Below, piece after piece: positions 1 to 12,185 of a DNA stretch of 64,000 nt. Positions within the stretch are counted from its first letter, which is position 1, and each line of letters starts with the position of its first letter. The stretch comes from Desarmillaria ectypa. Its lineage: Eukaryota > Basidiomycota > Agaricomycetes > Agaricales > Physalacriaceae. Location: positions 3,286,001 to 3,350,000 of the forward strand of contig JAUDYN010000002.1 of NCBI GenBank assembly GCA_030407005.1. Direction: 5' to 3'. Below the pieces are notes generated by a model, which had not been told where the DNA came from, made no database searches, and saw only the letters and a program-made list of their open reading frames with translations. A program made the position numbers and the translations under genes.

Positions 1-2053
1 CTAACATTTTAATAACATACCGTTTGCCTGCAACGGGTCCGGGACTTATTAACGATATCCTACAGCTTACCTCCGCGCACATGTCGCTCAAGGATCCGCC
101 AGGCAGATCTCGGCATCTCAAGCTCCCTCCCAGTCCCAGTCCATTTCTCCGTAAAGTCTGGTCCGGTCGGGGCTGACATCATCTTTATCACCGGCAACGA
201 CCGACCTCATTCCGCTCACCGCCGACCATCCCAACCCCGCCGACCTGCAGTATGAATGCTTGGCAGTTCATCTTCGAGATCGCTTCCACTCCATCACTTA
301 TGAAAGCGCTAACCCCGACCGCCATGTTGTTAATGTCTTCACCGCGACCAGTCTTGTCAAGGTTTGCCTGCTCTTCTACGTGTTCTTCGGCTATCGTACC
401 GGTGGCTACACTTTCAGTTACCTCCTCTTTATTGTGGTGGCCCATACTCCCAAAGATTCTATTGACTTGTCCTCCACTGCACTACAGCAACTCTGGGACC
501 ACATCACCACCGAAGGTATCGTTGGTGACGGGGACCTGTGTAGTGGCCCCAGTGTAGAGATCGGAAGATGCCATACATTTTGTGGAGAGTGCGGCCCGGA
601 GGAAATGATGCGTTAGGATTCAAGGCGGCGTCGGCGGCGGAAGGCTTCTCAGCTTTTACTGGCTGCTCTGACGATACATACCCTTCAATGCGGACAACAT
701 GTATTCTTCTGTTAATGCTAGAATTCTACTGGAATTTCGAGACCTAATAAAAATTTGCCAAGTGAGCGATGTATCGCAACCAGCCTGCACTCTGAAGACG
801 TACCCGACATGCCTACTTCGTTCCACGGTTTGTTTTGCATCTCGTGGTGATTTTGGATTGTCTTATTCCACAAAATACTCCGAGTTACAAGCTTGGCCGT
901 CGTTACCCGTCATTTTTGTAAATCAGAGCCTCTCGTCACGTGGTCGAGCTCGTACAAGATCGAATTCTCTTTGTCAAGTCGCGTCTGCTCGTCGCGTTCA
1001 GCCTGGTCTTGCATGCTACAGTTAGGCTAGTCATGCGTCCCTTCAAGCGTATATGCTGCATGCACAAAATATCTGAACCATTTCCCGCGTCACTGGCAAA
1101 GCCGTACCCACACCACCAGTCCAGCAGTGAACAGATACGAGTAAGCAGTGACTGCTTCATAGTTAAATGTGTCCTTCACTGACTCGCGTTTCTATGTAGC
1201 GAGAACGTCGACGCTTTAGATGATTGGTGGGGTGGGCTCGCGTGCTCGCAGCCCGGTTGAATTCCTATTACTATGTGTTGGTTACTATCCTTGTTTCGGT
1301 ACATAGATATATGACTGGTTTATCGATCCACTTTTATCAATTGCTCTTGTCTTCTGAATCGAAAGTTAAGGACCGCTCGCAATGGCTTACTTGCCTCTAC
1401 CTCACCAGACTTGTCGTAGCATTAGCCTCTCCATGCGGAAGCTTCAAGGAATTGACGAAACACCTTTTACTGCTGAGATCATGACAGATATCGAAGGGCG
1501 AAGTAATAGGCCATCGATGGTAAAGATTCCGAATATCCACTCTATTGGTGAAGAAAGACTTAGGTAGATGAGAGCTTTAAAAATGGATACGCATACGTCG
1601 CTGGGATCAGGCTCTGCAGGACCTTGAACTGAGGAGTCGGTACTCGCACCATCAGTATCCTATGCAAACTCATCTGTCTTGAAAACGGGCACATCGCTGC
1701 TACTACCATTTATTTGAATAAGTCTAGTTAGTTTTGTTCGTATAAGAAAGTCTATATTGGATCGATTAAGTGCAGGGTAAAGGTACGCGTCAGCAGCTCT
1801 GTATCTTTCCTCCGCTACCCGACAGTGGATGGAGTTTTGCAAGAGATGATTCTTGGGTAGTCTATGACCAAGACTTGGAGGCTAGATTTGCTTTGGTTCC
1901 AAAAACACTGGCGCATTAGAGGGTGCGATAGATACAGATAATGGTTTACATGACGTCCTAGCAATGCCATTAGCACAGGATTCGGTTTGCAGCTTAGGCT
2001 CAAACGCACATAATAGACCTTTTCGAATCTTCAAGCTTCAATGTTTGCCTAGT
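1..2053. other. stretch without a supportable gene
   Basis: No complete gene can be built here. Around 80-620 on the plus strand the codon use looks coding-like and several frames stay open for 250-350 nt, but they do not join into a product I recognise, and no start, intron and stop fit together. It may be the end of a gene lying outside the window or a decayed gene. From about 700 to 2050 I see only short open frames on both strands, with no splice pattern and no repeat. Confidence 0.4.
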
Positions 2054-2586
2054 TCAATCTTTCGCTGCCAATATTTTTTCGACTCTTTCGACTTTATGTT
2101 TGTTTCCTGTACCAGGTGCGATCTTCTGGTCGATTCTGGTACCGATACGAATATCAGTTGCGATCCGAGGGATTCCCTGTGCGTGTACTGCGGCGTGGCA
2201 GTCATGGATGGCCTTGCAGACGTCAGACCAGGGTCCTTCTAAAGATATGGGTCATACGGCGTCCTGGACTCTTGATATGATTGATATCGTACCTAGGTTT
2301 GTTCCGTACCCACTGAAAGACGTCACGACGATGAACAGAGCATATTAATAACTTACTGCATCTGAAATGTATAGTCTCGGTGAAGGTCAGCTTAAAAGGC
2401 AAAGGGAGAACGCACCTTGAAGGTGAGACTGGACTTTTCCAGGACCCTCTGGCATTCGGCAATGAATATAGCAACCTGGGATGCATTAGCAGCAGTAGAG
2501 TAAACTGGGAAATAGCTGACTGAAGGTTCCGGGGCAGCCATAGGGATGAGGCAAAAATCAGCAACAGCATATAATTCGGACGACAT
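2054..2586 (-). CDS. Ecm15/UPF0045 (MTH1187-type, thiamine-binding-like) protein
   Basis: Predicted 111-aa cytosolic protein. Exons, 5' to 3': 2586-2521, 2475-2416, 2361-2357 (5 nt), 2312-2293, 2238-2054. The joined reading gives the family core: start MSSELYAVADFCLIP, then IAECQRVLEKS, then the MHGYGTNLEGPW motif and an IATDIRIGTRID strand. Length fits the family (about 100-110 aa). Yeast Ecm15 and bacterial relatives form ferredoxin-like tetramers, some of which bind thiamine; the role here is inferred from the family. Intron 1 (45 nt) is in frame, so it could be retained and add 15 residues. The 5-nt exon is needed to build the MHGYG motif. The gene is divergent from the EH-domain gene, with 53 bp between start codons. 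Confidence 0.82.
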
Positions 2587-2639
2587 GGTGGCTGTGGAAG
2601 AATAATAATGACAGCGGTGACCAAACTTGGACTGCGACC
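2587..2639. promoter_or_regulatory. very short divergent intergenic promoter
   Basis: Only 53 bp separate the start codon of the Ecm15-like gene (minus) from that of the EH-domain gene (plus). Both 5' leaders and both core promoters must either lie inside this stretch or overlap the neighbouring coding sequence. No TATA box is obvious. Confidence 0.6.
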
Positions 2640-3633
2640 ATGACCTCGGTGCAGTCCCGCATACATGCCTTTGAATCCCTGTCTAAAGGCTCCTCGTCGC
2701 CATCACCACCGTCGGCGTCGCTCATCGATCTCAAAGACTGGGTCATCGACGTCGCTCCCCCTCTACCTCCTCGCAACAGCTCCAAGAGCCTCAAGCCCCC
2801 AGTAACCCACACATATCCACCAAAGCATACCTCAGCGTCGTCCATTTCTTCCTTCCATTCTGTTTCTCTCGACGGCCAGACATCGACTGACGGCGACTCT
2901 ATAGACGACTCGTCATACGAAAATGTATCGCCAATACAACCGTTGCCGCCAAAGCTGCCTAAAAGACCACCATCAGCATCATCGACATTGACGACGAGCA
3001 CGACGGCAAGTACACGTCGACCACCACCACCACCACCTGTATCATCACCACGCTCTTTTATTACATCCACACGACCGTCGTCTCGTGCGTCATCGACCTC
3101 CTTAGTCCCCTCTCTTACCCGTCCCACGCCCATACCATCTGCCGCCCGTGCTCGCTATACCTCTGTCTTTGACCTCAATATCTCACAACGAAACCTGGCA
3201 CGCCAGCAGCGTAAAGGCAAGCCACCTCCGGCATTACCATTCCTCTCACCACGCAAGTCCCGACAGGCTGCTGGGTGGCGTGGACTTTCCGTTGATCTCA
3301 TAACGGGCGCAGACGATCTGCCCACTGCCGAGTCTGACTCAGAAGATGATTCTCTACTAACTCTTCCCCCACACATTGTGAAGCTTATATGGAGAAAATC
3401 TCATTTGGAGGATACCAAGTTGGCGCAGATATGGTGCGTGTTGTAATTTCTTTCCTTTCCATAGTGACCCTCACTCATGAAACCGCAGGACGGAATGTAC
3501 TCAGGGTCATCTTAGATCGCAGCCTGGCCTAACGAAAGACGAGTTTGCAAGCGGAATGTGGAAGATTGACGAAGAGCTGCGTAGACGGGGTAATCCCCCA
3601 AAAGGCCGCATGACTCGAACCCGCTACGGATAA
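2640..3633 (+). CDS. EH-domain protein, Irs4/Tax4-like
   Basis: Predicted 312-aa protein from two exons (2640-3433, 3489-3633; 55-nt intron). The N-terminal two thirds are low complexity, rich in Ser and Pro, with polyproline runs near residues 125-135. The C-terminus is an EH domain: LPPHIVKLIWRKSHLEDTKL, then after the intron LTKDEFASGMWKIDEELRRR. This position and sequence match yeast Irs4/Tax4, which bind the phosphatase Inp51 and act in phosphoinositide control, cell-wall integrity and autophagy. The EH loop is short and lacks a clear EF-hand calcium loop, as in that family. A 191-codon antisense frame over this gene is a compositional shadow. Confidence 0.8.
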
Positions 3634-4851
3634 TATTGTATGTATTGAATCATTGTCCCCCGGTTACATGTTGTATACGCGTATGCATTAATTGGATATA
3701 CCAGGCTATTGAATATCTGTGTCTCTTCCTACTTGAAGTATATCAATTGTGCTTTGACAGAGGTTCATAATATTCCCCTGACAACTCGGGTTAGGTCTGT
3801 GTAGCCAAATCTCGTCATATTAACTACCGAGGCTCGGATTAGACCCCTCGATGGGTTGATTCGGCACATACACGCCACTATGGAATAGCCCATCAAAGAC
3901 AGGCAAGAATTCATCTTACATCTCATGATATGGGGTATACTGTTCTAGCTGGGCCAGATCTAGGCTAACCTTTAGGTCTGCCTATTTTTAGATTTGACAT
4001 CGGCGTTCATGTCCAAATTGGGCGACAACGCACAAAAAACACCTTATGCTAGCCAACCTGCATGCATCTCACTAGTCCCCGAGGTTTCCCCTCGCAACTA
4101 TACCCTACGACGAACCAGCAGGTACAGTGGCCTGAAAGACAAGAAAAGTCGTTACCATGTTCTTGCAACAGCAGAACAGTTCAGTAGCATGAGACAGGGT
4201 TCAAGTTCGCTATAGCATCCGTCAGTTGTTCGATCATCACAAGTGATGATCAAGAGTCAACTGTACACCAGCTCAACGATGAGCTATTCTAAATACTTAG
4301 CAAGAGGAATTTTTTTTTGCCAGTGACAAGGTGTCTTCATCTTGTATTCCTGTATCAAAGGTATGAAAATTCTAGCATAAATATACTATATCAATGGGCT
4401 TTCTTCTATGCTCTACGATGCAGAAAGCGTACAGTGCAATAGTCGGTCCTAGCCACAATCTCTGTGTTTTGCGACAGACTCGGATTCTGCTATGTCAACG
4501 CGGCCCATGATACGAGTACTTAATTAAAGTCAACAGATGAAAATATTACCAGTCAGAGCATTTTCGTCGTTTCCCAAAACTTCAGACAGTGCTGAGGACA
4601 GACCGATTCTGCCTTGTAAAGGCCAAGCTCTAAGGAGGGATCGGCCCGACAGAGTGTGCCGGTCCAGCCGCAAGGCGGAGCTCAAACTTCTATCTACAAA
4701 AGCTTTGTCCGAACCTTAATTTTTCCTCACATCGACGAGCGCGGACGAAGACATCCGAAAACTTTCAATACTTGTACCAACTGTTGCAAAACCAAAAAGC
4801 GAGTGGATTTTCACTGAATATTACATACTGTACTAAACAATAATTTCCAGG
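3634..4851. other. intergenic region with eS12 promoter and probable 5'UTR intron end
   Basis: No coding gene recognised; the short open frames near 3994-4215 and 4537-4719 have no family signal. Just before the eS12 start, a branch-like tactaaac (4831-4838) is followed by ttccag at 4845-4850 and one base later the ATG. This suggests a 5'UTR intron ending at 4850, as is common in fungal ribosomal protein genes. The donor cannot be placed with confidence. Confidence 0.45.
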
Positions 4852-5345
4852 ATGTCTGACGCAGGAGATGACATTCAAGTCGAAGCACCTGTCGAGGAAG
4901 TCGCCGCCGAGGCGCCCAAGGGCAAGCTTTCTGTCGAGGATGCTCTTCAGGTGCGTATTCCCTGTTTATTATAATAATTGTAGTTTAGTTCTCACAACTT
5001 CAATAGCAAGTCCTGAAGAACGCCCTTGTTCACGACGGTCTCGCTCGAGGTCTCCGAGAGTGCGCCAAGGCCCTTGACAAACGCCAAGCCCACCTTTGCG
5101 TCCTCGTCGAGACCTGCACAGAAGCCGAGTACATCAAGCTCATCGAGGCTCTCTGCGCCGAGCACAAGATCAACCTCATCAAAGTCGGTGACGCCAAGGT
5201 ATTGGGAACCTGGGCCGGCTTGTGCAAGATTGACCGTGAGGGTAATCCTCGCAAAGTCGTTGGATGCAGCTGTGTTGTTGTCAAGGACTATGGTATTGAG
5301 AGCGAGGGCCTTCATGTCGTTCTGGACTACTTCAAGAACCGCTAA
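4852..5345 (+). CDS. RPS12: 40S ribosomal protein eS12
   Basis: Predicted 145-aa protein from two exons (4852-4950, 5007-5345; 56-nt intron in phase 0). After an acidic N-terminus (residues 1-28) comes the L7Ae/eS12 fold: [60 protein letters not shown], then the C-terminal [13 protein letters not shown]. Length is normal for eukaryotic eS12. It is a small-subunit ribosomal protein of the beak region. Codon use is strongly biased to C-ending codons, fitting high expression. Transcription converges on ATG9, with 372 bp between the stop codons. Confidence 0.97.
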
Positions 5346-5717
5346 GGTGAGTTGAAGTCCCGGTTCGTGTCATTTGATGACAAACAGACTCCCTCTACTG
5401 AGGCTTGTCCTTTGAGGATGTCGTCTATCCGGAATCATTATACTTTGTCTGACTCTTCCGTTCTCTATCTGTTTCCTTTAAAACATTCAACTGACTTGCT
5501 TTACCTTCCAGTGCCTTAACTGTATACTGAATTGTATCCTGGACAATGATATGCGTGCCCTTCCAAGTGTGTTGATTTGTAACGTTGAGTAAGTAAAGCA
5601 GGGAAATCTGCTCAAGATGCATGACTCTGAATGATCCCAATACTGACGGTCGTATGTATGATCATCGTGTTATGCGTAGGAATTTACAGTAGTAATGTAA
5701 TAACTATGCAACGTACC
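5346..5717. other. convergent 3' region between eS12 and ATG9
   Basis: Holds the two 3' UTRs of convergent genes. No separate gene or terminator motif can be defined. Confidence 0.5.
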
Positions 5718-8700
5718 TCAGAGCACCCTTGCTGGGCCTTCTCTCCGGTCATAAATCTGTGCTAGCAGTCCCAAGACACCACCATCTTCTAATCCATCCT
5801 CCTCTTCCTCTGCTTCCCCAAATGCTCGTGTCCGTTTTGCACCATCAACATATGACTCACCCAGCCCACTACCAACACCTCCATCCTCAGCCAGGTCACT
5901 ATCCGTAATCTTTGATACTTCACGAACTGTCTCCGCCTGCACACTACCCTGCGAGTCCCCAAGCACCGCCGTCTGAGCCGTCGATAGTCCGCCAAATATC
6001 GACGACGCCGAGGGTCCTGGAACGCCAAGCGTGGACGCGCCCAACATACTTCCACCCCGCCGTCGGGCTGCGAGTTGACTCTGTCGGAGCGCGCGGTCAT
6101 ATTCCTGTGCACGTTCAACCTCGGTTTTACGCTCGCTATTACCGTAGCTGCTATCAAGAGGCACGATGCCAGTTCCCGGCCGTCGACGCCCAGGCAGATG
6201 TGTTGTTGTAAAGTCTGCCATACGGCTTAGGTATAACGAACCCGAGGGGTCTGTGGGGTTCCAATCCGGATTGGCAGCCTAGAACGATTATGCATCAGAA
6301 ATCACACAGACCGCTGCTACAACAATTACATACCTTAAAATTCAGGAAACTCTTCTCCATCTTGCCCTCGTTTGATACCATCCGTTTGTCGATATTCTGC
6401 GCTGGTGCACCAAACTATTAATTGAGAGTGAGCATTTACTGCTCCTCTGTAAGTCTGTGTTAACGTACCTTGACATTGCCATGTCTCTCAAAGTTGAACT
6501 CGGCAAAGCTGCAAACATACCCTCGTCCATCTACATGAACGGTAAATTCGTGGAAAAAGTCAATGATGGCTGGGGTGCAGGAAGGGAGCGAAAACCATAG
6601 AACAAAGGGTGTCAAGACTACAGAAAGCACTTCCTGCACGAAGATCATGATCTTCATAGCGTAAAGCTCGCCAAACTCCTGGTGGACCTGGAGTGACGGA
6701 TGATCAGCTCAGCAAAACAGACGCCGTCGGCACGACCTACCATTTTGCTATGCAATTGTCCTTTCCACTCGTCCGGCATATAGTGCGTATAGGCGATCAC
6801 CTCCGTCATCAGCAACTCAGGATCAAACACCCTATTATCTTCGGGTATCATCCCTCTTGCCACGGCCAATATCGATCCGAACACGGTGAGGTAAAACAGC
6901 ACCGTACGATGAGACGTAATCTCGAGATGAACAAAGATATCAGGATCAAGAACAGTAGCCAAAAAGAGTACAGCCGCAAATGAGCCGGAGATGAAAGCTA
7001 CGAAACTACACATAGCCGTTAGTAGGGGCCTCGGACATGGATTAGAGCCGGCGAGCATACCGCATGATAAGAGTCATCTTCTCGTTCGGAAACTGTCCAA
7101 TGTACATGCTCGCGGCGGGACAACTCTCGTCAAGCCGTCGCGTAAAAAAATGAGGTAGTTCATTGAACTCTCTGAATTTCCATTGAGAGAAGGATGTATA
7201 CCGGCGTCCTCCTATTGACGATGGATCCTTGTGATATTCCTGAGAAAGGGAGATCAGGTAGATGAACGCGAGAGAAGCTTGATAACTCACCTCGAAGTAC
7301 CGGAAGAACGAATACATTAATAGATAGAGTACGATAAAAGGAGCGAAAGTGGCGTTTAATATTCCCATGAAGATGAATCTACGTTTGAGTCTAAAGCCCA
7401 AACATCAGCGCCACGTTTCAGAAAATGAATTGAAGATCAACGCACCCTTCAATCAAGACGTTCCGGTTTTTGGATTTCAGGAACACCTTTCTTACACGGC
7501 CATGTTTATCGAACAGGTATTCCATCAGACAGAATCTTAGATTCCATTCAAGCGCCTGGGTCAACATCTTTCCCTTCCCCTTGTCCTCGGATAAGTATTG
7601 CTTCAAGAAACGAGGCCATGGGACTCTCAGATCCAAGAGCTCCTTGTTAAAGAGTGCTATAAGGTAATTTTCCTGCCTCATTATTCGATTCGCGATATCA
7701 TGAGCATCAAGTTTGGCAGTTGTTGTATCATTGGTGTTTCGAGAACTCTTTGAAGAGATGGCTGTGAGGGGATTCTCCTCACGTATAGCGCCGATCCGGC
7801 GAACAACCTCGGGCCACGATATGGTTTGAATGTCAACCTATCAACACTGCCAATTAGCTGAGGTAAAAAGGGCGTAAAATGAACATACGTCCGGGATCTT
7901 CAACAGATGAGTATAAAAGTTGTACATATCCACGAGGCGCATGGTGCCCAGGATGAACAATGCGATTTGCCACAGGTAAAATGCGGTGAAGAGAATGAAA
8001 AATAGCAGCGTAAAGCCTGAGAAGCTGTGATAATGTTAGTCAATGTATGAGGCGAATATATGGGAGCTGACTTTGATACACAACGATTGACAATGGCATC
8101 AGACAGCCGCATGGTCTTATCGGGGTGTATCCGCGAGTAGTCTATACACCCAAGAAGGAATGTCGAGAAACCAATGACGAAGCCCACAGTCCTATTGAAT
8201 GTCAACGGGGTCGAAGAACAACGAATGACAGTACTTACAGTAGATTGAGCCCCCTTGACAGAGCAATACTGTATATGCCTTTGCCTTCGTAGTAGAAATA
8301 CACATCTTGCAGAAAGGCATCTAGGTTGTACACGTTGACCCAATTCCATAGAGCACGTTCGTAAGCGTCCAGTCCCCGCATGGGCCTCGGCTGTCTAGGA
8401 GAATGCTGAGAGGTATCATCGGGTCGCGGCGTCGCCTCAGCGTCGACGGGATCCAATTCTGAAGGACGTGGGGGTATAGACACAGACGCATGGGTAGGCA
8501 AAACGGGGGGCAGCTTCCTTCCAGGGATAGAGAACAACGGCTGCTGACGTCCTCCAACAAAACTGGAAACCACCTCCTTGCCCTTGCCCTTCTTGGACGG
8601 CCTCTGCGAAGTAGCCTCAATCATGAAACTCTGGGGCACCTCACCGTCGTCCGAGTCTTGGTCATGAATCTTATCTTCCTGATGGATATTGGGATGCAGT

Positions 8701-9044
8701 GACGGATCGGCTCTAGAGGCAGCTGCATCCCACGAGACACGAGGTTTGCCATGCGACTTGGACTTGGACCGTGACTTGGACAATGGAATGGCCTCTCTCT
8801 GGAATATCGTGCTCTGACCATGGCCAGCCTCCACCTCTTCCTCCTCTTCCTCCTCTGAGCTCTTTCTCTCCTCCTCCTCTTCCTCCAGCAGAGATTGGTT
8901 TGCTTGCGTATAGCCCTGATACGGTCTACTCATTGGATTTAGCATGTTTAAGAAGGGCCTAGAGCTCGACGCAGACTGATACAGAGACCCTTGGTACGAC
9001 CTCGAGCCTGGATTTCGGCGAGGAGAGACGCTACTGGACATCAT
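5718..9044 (-). CDS. ATG9: autophagy lipid scramblase Atg9
   Basis: Predicted 952-aa membrane protein from ten exons: 9044-8239, 8191-8072, 8024-7889, 7837-7446, 7390-7291, 7239-7061, 7005-6741, 6687-6469, 6414-6334, 6278-5718. Phases agree throughout. The long N-terminus is disordered and has glutamate runs (about residues 52-72). The conserved core starts with [20 protein letters not shown] and continues through [68 protein letters not shown] and [20 protein letters not shown]. The C-terminal tail (about 190 aa) is low complexity. Atg9 is the multi-spanning scramblase in vesicles that seed the autophagosome membrane. Core and length match fungal Atg9. Only the exact stop and the tail are uncertain. 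Confidence 0.95.
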
Positions 9045-9710
9045 GATGGTGGGAGGTAAGGGTAATACGCCTCCTCCTCCCCGTTGGACTTCAATTAGCG
9101 AGTTGCGTACCTCCTGCGTGACGATGTCACCGTCATAGCGTGACAGAACGTGTTGATCACATGATCGATGAAATCACTGCCTGGTTCTCAGGCTTGGTTC
9201 TGAACTTTGAATACCAAGGGATCATATATTCTGAACTCAAATTCTTATCTGCCATGGCCAACTTTTCATAATGATTGTTATCAAAGACCGGTAAGATAAA
9301 AGCCTTGGAAACGTACTGATGAGTCCTGTATACAGGCACCATCAATATTAGGCTTTGCCCTGCATCCACCTGCCACCCGTTCTTTGCCAATCACTTCATA
9401 GCAGTCCAGAACTGCCTCAGATATCACATTTTCTACATTTGATCGAAGATGGAATCAAAGTGTCCCTGCTCCCGTTGACCTCCCGATGGGTTTCGTCCTT
9501 AAACGTTATGGCTACTGTTCAGCCAAAAAAAAAAAATCAATGACGCGCTGAGCGCTAAGTCTACGGGCATACACCGGCTGATCCATCCACTTGATGCTCA
9601 ACATCAAGCGCGTCACTAGATGCCATTGCCGTATCAGGAACCAGCGTTCCGTGGGCTTAAAGGGCACACATTCGCAGGTGTTTGCTTCCCCCTTTCCCTC
9701 TTCTGTATCT
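9045..9710. other. divergent intergenic region between ATG9 and first receptor gene
   Basis: Promoter space for ATG9 (minus) and the first GPCR (plus). Minus-strand open frames at 9157-9390 and 9512-9865 exist, but the second overlaps receptor exon 1 and neither resembles a known family. A homopurine/A-rich run lies near 9525-9538. Nothing else is supported. Confidence 0.4.
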
Positions 9711-11356
9711 ATGTCAGGCTTTCCAACGGCTTCCTCACCCTTTGATTTCGGAACACGACTTGGACTAGTTTTTATTGTTGAGGTGGCGTCGCTTTCCGCT
9801 ACGGCTGTAGTATCGCTATTAGCCTTTATTTGTGTATGCTCGACTCGTTGATAAACATCTAGCACTTGTGACTCACTGTGCCCTTAGTACTCCACGATCA
9901 AGGCTCAGCCAAGAGGAGTTCGTACATGGGCAGTCTCGACTCATATTCATTACTACTTCGTGAACCTCCTGGTATGCGATTTGATTCAAGCTATTGGTAG
10001 GTGATTATTTTCCTTGTCTCTTATCTGACGCTGGAAAGTTGGCAGGGGGGATAATGGATATACGGTGGATTGCTGAGGCGGTGAGTGACCCACAGTTTGA
10101 CGGAGACACCGATCTCACGCCGCCTTCTCAAGAGCGTGACAGAGGGAACATTTTGTACTGCTCAAGGTGAATTATCGCCTAATCTGTTTGCCGTGAATCT
10201 CATTTCACGCATAAAAGGAATTTTCAAGCAGCTAGGAGATCTTGGAGTGGCCTTATCGTACGTCTTTTTCCCTCCCGATACTTCAAGCTTCAGGCGCTGT
10301 ATGGTCTCATTTTTTTTTTCACAGAATAATGGTATTCATTATGAGCAAACTAACTCGACATTTTACTCATGCGCGATAGTCCATCGCTATACACACTTTC
10401 TTGGTTCTTGTTTTCAAGTATTATGCACGACCAAAAGTCGCCCCTCTGGTAGTCATTATGATCTGGACATTTCTTGGACTCGTCGTCGGCGTCAGCTTGG
10501 CTATACATCACGGAGAAATATACTACGGAAATACTCAATACTGTCTGTCCTCTGTCTGCTAATTCTCTAGGCTATTTTACCTCATACCCCTTCACAGGGT
10601 GTTGGATCACTCGCGACTTCCGAACTGAACAAATTGCACTGGAATATGGTTGGGTATGGTTCGCCGCTTCAGTGAATATCATGTGCTACGCTATGATAGC
10701 ACTCGTTCTTAAAGGTACGTATGTATCACATTCGAAAGGCTTTACTCACCGTCACCTGGCCTGGTAGGTATCGTTCTAGTGGATGGATATAAGATACGAC
10801 TGCGACGGAGGTCGGACGCGAGTAGTGTTGAAACATCTATCGACGGTACCATAGAAATGAGCCCTTCAGTTCAACGATCTAACGCAATTGCTATGCAGAT
10901 GCTTTTGTAAGTACTATCTATTTTTGGTTGCACATGTACTAACGTAGGGGTCTTCTCAGCTACCCTGCCGTATACCTCGTTGCGATCTTTCCCATGTCTC
11001 TGGTCCGCTGGCTCTCTTTCTTCGGGATGAAGGTGCCCTTTATCGCCACAGCATTTGCCAGTATTCTATTCTCGTCATCCGGTATTCTTAATGTTACCCT
11101 GTTCACACTCACTCGACCGGGGCTAGTTCCCAACCGAGGCCCTTCCAACTCTCAGAGAAGTTGCGAATACTACGGCTCCATTCCTAACCCCGGCGTAGAA
11201 ACTGGCTTCAGACACTCCTCAGTCTCTCCGAGAACTCAAGCTGAGGATAGCATTGAGGGAGAAAGGTGGAAATGCTGTACTCACATGAGGCCGGGGGAAG
11301 TAGAGATAATCACTTTGGATATAATTAACACTCGGGGTGTATCTACTTTCGAGTAA
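9711..11356 (+). CDS. seven-TM receptor, cAMP-receptor/Git3-like (copy 1)
   Basis: Predicted 387-aa GPCR from ten exons: 9711-9833, 9888-9996, 10046-10080, 10133-10166, 10218-10257, 10325-10331 (7 nt), 10380-10542, 10598-10714, 10768-10906, 10960-11356. Hydrophobic helices alternate with the family motifs: HIHYYFVNLLVCDLIQAIG (TM2), VTEGTFCTAQG and FKQLGDLGVAL (TM3 start), AIHTFLVLVF, YWCWITRDFRTEQIALEY (the CWI extracellular loop), LVDGYKIRLRRRS (third cytoplasmic loop) and SGILNVTLFTLTRPG (TM7 end). A cytoplasmic tail of about 85 aa follows. Relatives (Dicty-CAR/Git3 group) couple nutrient or other signals to G proteins and cAMP; the ligand is unknown. It is paralogous to the gene at 12186, with seven exons of identical length. 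Confidence 0.88.
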
Positions 11357-12185
11357 ATCTCCATTTCTTCTTCACTACTAGATGAAACTGATATAATGAG
11401 ATGATAGTGCTTGGGAGGAATTCTGATTCTTGGAATGCGGAAACACTGGTATGTGAGAAATGCTTATCAGTCTGCCAATGTGGGCCACAAGACTGCCTCG
11501 AGTATGGTCCTGTCTCGAACCGGTTGTGGCGTTCATGATCGGTAACCCCAGACTGCGATCCACAAACGGAAATAACGTTCATTCTCGCAAAGGCTGTATA
11601 CAATAATTGATATAAACCACGGCGCTTGTTCAAGCCCTGCAGCGCTCATCATTCCCCTAACAATGATCTCTGTCAGTCATACGACCCCAGTTCTCCCGCT
11701 CAAGGAACGCTTGAAATGGTAAAATTCAGCATAGTTCCCGTTTTTGTACTAGCAGGCAATTGTGCCTGATGGCAGTGTATAAGCTCTCGGCTATTCAGCT
11801 GTATATCCGAAGTCAAGAGAGCCTGTTTAATCTGTGCGTTGTCCTTCTTTCTGTCCTTCTTCATCGAGGTGCTAACTCTGCCGTTGGAGCAAAGCATATG
11901 TGCCCTCTGGCACCGAAAATGTTCCTACCATATAAGAGACACTTTTCTCTCGCAATTAATAACACCTAAACTTTCCAACCGCTGTCGTCGGCTATATACA
12001 AATAGCCTTCTACACATGCGGTTTTAGTGGTGATTTCAAATCATCCGACTTGCGTAACTGATAACGATATTGTTTATGCTAGGAAAAGTACTTTAAAGAG
12101 AAACGGCACTGCACGGGTTTCGCGCGCCGCATTTTCTTTCCCTCTGTCTTATCGTCACTACATCTAGGGGGTCGATCCTCTCTCG
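11357..12185. other. spacer between tandem receptor genes
   Basis: Contains the 3' end of receptor copy 1 and the promoter of copy 2. Short open frames on both strands lack family similarity. No repeat or third receptor remnant was seen. Confidence 0.4.

Noticed and set aside
80..620. gene at the window start
   Set aside because: Open frames look coding-like but switch frame without splice sites and match no family I know.
2558..3133. 191-codon open frame antisense to the EH-domain gene
   Set aside because: It mirrors the Ser/Pro-rich low-complexity codons of the sense gene; the product is Gly/Asp/Val repeats with no family signal.
9157..9865. minus-strand gene upstream of ATG9
   Set aside because: Two open frames cannot be joined convincingly, one overlaps receptor exon 1, and neither resembles a known protein.
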